NCBI RefSeq assembly: GCF_016598535.1
Contig: NZ_CP066779.1
Span: forward strand, 5,640,053 to 5,704,052
DNA: 64,000 nt
Direction of reading: 5' to 3'
Source of the DNA: Rhodococcus sp. P-2
Lineage (GTDB): Bacteria > Actinomycetota > Actinomycetes > Mycobacteriales > Mycobacteriaceae
Shown here: piece by piece, positions 61,708 through 64,000 of the stretch
How the letters are laid out: every line of letters starts with the position of its first letter
Position numbering within the stretch: the stretch's first letter is position 1
The notes under the pieces: generated by a model
The model's input: the letters and a program-made list of their open reading frames with translations, nothing else
Told to the model about the DNA's origin: nothing
Database searches by the model: none
Made by a program: the position numbers and the translations under genes

Positions 61708-63069
61708 CTAGCGTGCATGTTCCTGCGGCGCAAGAGAGTTCCCCGGTGCGATGTCCGCGCAGTTCGACGGCGCAGGCTTGCCGTTCAATCGGTCGTCGAC
61801 CCAAGCGAGCGCCCCGGGGAGCCAGAGCATGGCGCCGAGGAAGTGGCTGATGGTGTCGTACTGGTCGTACTGAATCGCCAGACCGGCGTCGCAGTACTTG
61901 CGTGCGAGGCTGCGGACGTCGCCCGTGATCATCACGCCGTCACCTGCTCCGACACCGGGGCCGCCGGGTTGGGTGCCCTCGATGGTTCCGTTCGCTGCCT
62001 GCGCGATGAACATCGGAATCGTCGGTGTCGCGGCAGTGCCCATGTTGATCTTGTTCACGACATCGACGTACTCGGGAACCGTATTGGGATCTGCGTACTC
62101 GGGTTTGACCAGGTCCTGCCAGGTCAGGCCGGGATATTGCGCCAGCACATTGCCGATGGACGCGTCTTCGAGTCGAGCCATGACGTCGCGTCCACGGTCG
62201 CTGAGATACTTCCCGAAATCGATGTCGTACGAACGCGCAACGCCGACGACTGCCATGCCGACCACGCCGCCCCACCCGATGCTTCCGCTCGCGTAGCGAA
62301 GGTTGTTGGCCGGATTGACCAGCACGCCTCCCTGCGCGGCACCGATCAAGTTGTCGTTGATCTCCGGTGCATATGCGGGAGCGAGTATCGAAGCCCAGTT
62401 GGTGGCGATCGCTCCGCCGGAGTAACCCATCAGCGCGATCTCTGCGTCGTCGGTGATTCCGGTTTCCGGGACATCGCGGGCGGCACGCAGAGCGTCGAGC
62501 GTCATCATCCCGTATTCGGGTCCGGCAGCGAAGTTTGCATCCGGGCCCTCGGTGTCCGGGACGACGATCGTGTAGCCCAATGCGAAGAGCGGCCCGAACA
62601 AGGCTGCCTCGATGGACGTGAAGGTACCGCCGATGTTGAAGTTGCGTCCGCTGGGCGTCCAGTCACCGATCGGGGTGTTGCCCGCGATCGCGCGAGACGG
62701 ACTGTCGTCGGGGTTCAGAGAATCGTAAAAGGACTGGTACGAAACAACTTTGTTCGGTTGAGCGTTGGCGGGGCGCAGGATCGAGGTGACGTTGGCGGAC
62801 GGTTGTCCCAGGGCGTCGGTTGATCGATAGAGAACCTGCACTGCCTGTATCGGGGTCGGGACGTTGAGCACCGTGTACGGCACGGTGCGAGTCTCGAGGA
62901 CTGCGCCGGGAGCGTACGACGAGAGGGGCGTCGCGCCGTCGTAGCTGTAGAAACCGTCATCAGGGGACTGGGCAAGAGTCGGCTGTGCGAGCGCTACCGG
63001 TGCGCCGACGCCTGTCAGTGCGACAGCGAGTACTCCGACAACTATGCGAGATAAGACCCTTGACGACAT
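61708..63069 (-). CDS. Secreted lipase (LIP family)
   Basis: 453 residues from ATG 63069 with GGAGGACGAGT. Cleavable signal peptide (about 1-28, ending PVALA), no lipobox. The alpha/beta hydrolase nucleophile is in 'ALMGYSGGAIATNW' (G-Y-S-G-G), and 'VVPDTEGPDANFAAG' and the late 'QYDTISHFLGAMLW' (His) complete the secretory lipase (PF03583-type) pattern. Relatives in mycobacteria and Rhodococcus hydrolyse triacylglycerols or esters outside the cell. No partner gene. Confidence 0.85.
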   Translation of the reverse strand: MSSRVLSRIVVGVLAVALTGVGAPVALAQPTLAQSPDDGFYSYDGATPLSSYAPGAVLETRTVPYTVLNVPTPIQAVQVLYRSTDALGQPSANVTSILRPANAQPNKVVSYQSFYDSLNPDDSPSRAIAGNTPIGDWTPSGRNFNIGGTFTSIEAALFGPLFALGYTIVVPDTEGPDANFAAGPEYGMMTLDALRAARDVPETGITDDAEIALMGYSGGAIATNWASILAPAYAPEINDNLIGAAQGGVLVNPANNLRYASGSIGWGGVVGMAVVGVARSYDIDFGKYLSDRGRDVMARLEDASIGNVLAQYPGLTWQDLVKPEYADPNTVPEYVDVVNKINMGTAATPTIPMFIAQAANGTIEGTQPGGPGVGAGDGVMITGDVRSLARKYCDAGLAIQYDQYDTISHFLGAMLWLPGALAWVDDRLNGKPAPSNCADIAPGNSLAPQEHAR

Positions 63070-63133
63070 ACTCGTCCTCCACATTGGTGTGCCACGCCCC
63101 ACCCTGAGATCGCGGTGTGACGACCACCATATA

Positions 63134-63589
63134 TTACTCGCGGGTAATGTGGGGATCGGTCATCTCGGGCGCCGTGTCGAGTTCTCGGCGTAGAAAGATC
63201 TCGGAGGACTCGCCGGGGAGTAGCAATACTCCGGCATCGACGTATCCCATTGCGCGATAGAAGTTCTGGGCTGATTCGTCGGCGAGTGTGGAGGTGAGGA
63301 CCGTCGAATATCCCGCACGGCGCATCTGTGTTTCCCAATATCTGACCAACGCGCTCCCGATGCCTTGGCCGCGGTTTAGAGACTGGACGGTCAGCATGTT
63401 CATGAACGGAATCTCGTCCCAGAACAGGCCCCAACGGAGCCATCCGATTGGATTATCGCTGTCCTCGGCGACGAGTATCCGGCCGCGTTGGACCACCGAC
63501 ACGAGTTCCTCGTCTGCGATGTGCGAGTCGTTCTCACGTAAGAACGGCAAGTCTGTCTGTGCTGCGACGCGAATGTTCACCACACACAT
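63134..63589 (-). CDS. GNAT family N-acetyltransferase
   Basis: 151 residues. The acetyl-CoA loop is 'NRGQGIGSALVRYWE' (R/Q-x-x-G-x-G/A), preceded by the 'FMNMLTVQSLN' strand and followed by 'FYRAMGYVDAG'. Typical length for the family. Substrate unknown. It is 12 bases from the next GNAT gene on the same strand, so the two may be co-transcribed. Confidence 0.85.
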   Translation of the reverse strand: MCVVNIRVAAQTDLPFLRENDSHIADEELVSVVQRGRILVAEDSDNPIGWLRWGLFWDEIPFMNMLTVQSLNRGQGIGSALVRYWETQMRRAGYSTVLTSTLADESAQNFYRAMGYVDAGVLLLPGESSEIFLRRELDTAPEMTDPHITRE

Positions 63590-63601
63590 CAGTATTGCCG
63601 T

Positions 63602-64000
63602 TCAAGCTGAGGCGGTTACGTTCGGCTTGGACAGGTAGACAACTCCGGGGATGTGGCTGGGATCCGGCGGCAATTGAGCGTAGCCGGCTCGGGTGTAGAG
63701 GCGAATGTTCCGCACGCTCTTGCTGCCGGTGAACAACTCGAAACTGGTGATGTGCTCGGGTGCATTCTGTTCCACGTGCTGCAAGAGGCGTCGGCCGAGG
63801 CCATTGCCCGCCAAGTCCGGCGCCACCATGAGGCGACCTATCTGCCATGCGGTTCCGTCGGCTGTGCCGCGGACGGCCCCGACGAGCCGGCCGCCGCGTC
63901 GTGCGGTCCAGACCGTCGACTCCTGAACCCAGGCTCGGACCGTGGGTAGGTCCTCGTGGAGCGGGGGTATGTCCATGCTGTTGTTCGAGATTGCTTCAGA
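63602..64000 (-). CDS. GNAT family N-acetyltransferase (5' end outside window)
   Basis: The frame is open to the window edge, so the true start lies beyond it; the ATG at 63976 is internal or the start of a short form. The acetyl-CoA site 'APDLAGNGLGRRLLQHVE' and the 'NIRLYTRAGYAQLP' closing motif are present. Upstream partner of the second GNAT gene. Confidence 0.8.
   Translation of the reverse strand, partial: SEAISNNSMDIPPLHEDLPTVRAWVQESTVWTARRGGRLVGAVRGTADGTAWQIGRLMVAPDLAGNGLGRRLLQHVEQNAPEHITSFELFTGSKSVRNIRLYTRAGYAQLPPDPSHIPGVVYLSKPNVTASA

Overview
The window reads as the chromosome of a high-GC mycolate actinobacterium, most likely Rhodococcus of the erythropolis/qingshengii type. This rests on gene families and RNA elements seen in the sequence: a SAM-IV riboswitch, actinobacterial cysteine leader peptides, an M-box, GTG/TTG starts and dense overlapping genes. 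No database search was possible. I see no rRNA, tRNA, CRISPR array, phage or insertion sequence.

Layout. 1-11 kb: the 3' end of an MFS exporter; an NfeD/flotillin pair; a large Pls/PosA-type non-ribosomal peptide synthetase whose adenylation pocket reads like a lysine code, coupled to an M1 metallopeptidase; and a BCCT osmolyte transporter interrupted by an in-frame TAG. 11-20 kb: small membrane/GerW-like genes, a degenerate SDR, then a compact operon (NCS1 permease, HyuA-like protein, two DUF917 proteins, PucR regulator). 20-22 kb: a sulfur-controlled block, with a SAM-IV riboswitch before a SufS-like class V aminotransferase and a cysteine leader peptide before a half-length LLM protein. 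22-32 kb: PaaX-like regulator with divergent hydrolase/saccharopine-dehydrogenase-like genes, a CGNR protein, a peptide/nickel-type binding lipoprotein, and a DHA2 exporter with its TetR regulator. 31-39 kb: a scattered metal (probably copper) regulon marked by four near-identical 17-bp dyads and a CsoR with intact Cys-His-Cys ligands.

39-55 kb: a frameshifted second binding lipoprotein, a methyltransferase, then a long catabolic island: ureohydrolase, XRE-cupin regulator, amidase of the nitrilase family, flavin amino-acid monooxygenase/oxidase, 115-kDa-type NAD-glutamate dehydrogenase, PucR regulator, GabT and GabD. Together these fit arginine -> 4-guanidinobutyramide -> 4-guanidinobutyrate -> GABA -> succinate (or the parallel lysine -> 5-aminovalerate route). 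The ureohydrolase and amidase promoters share a 21-bp element. 55-64 kb: a flavin reductase behind a second cysteine leader peptide, a YbaK-type deacylase, a TetR/DUF3533 pair, a magnesium module (M-box riboswitch, short Asp/Pro-starting upstream ORF, MgtA-type ATPase, MgtC), a secreted lipase and two GNAT acetyltransferases.

Most striking: the putative poly-lysine-type synthetase with its overlapping peptidase; the M-box plus MgtL-like upstream ORF; three separate sulfur-sensing RNA elements serving an LLM fragment, a flavin reductase and a SufS-like enzyme; and three apparent gene disruptions (in-frame stop or frameshift) that need read-level confirmation.
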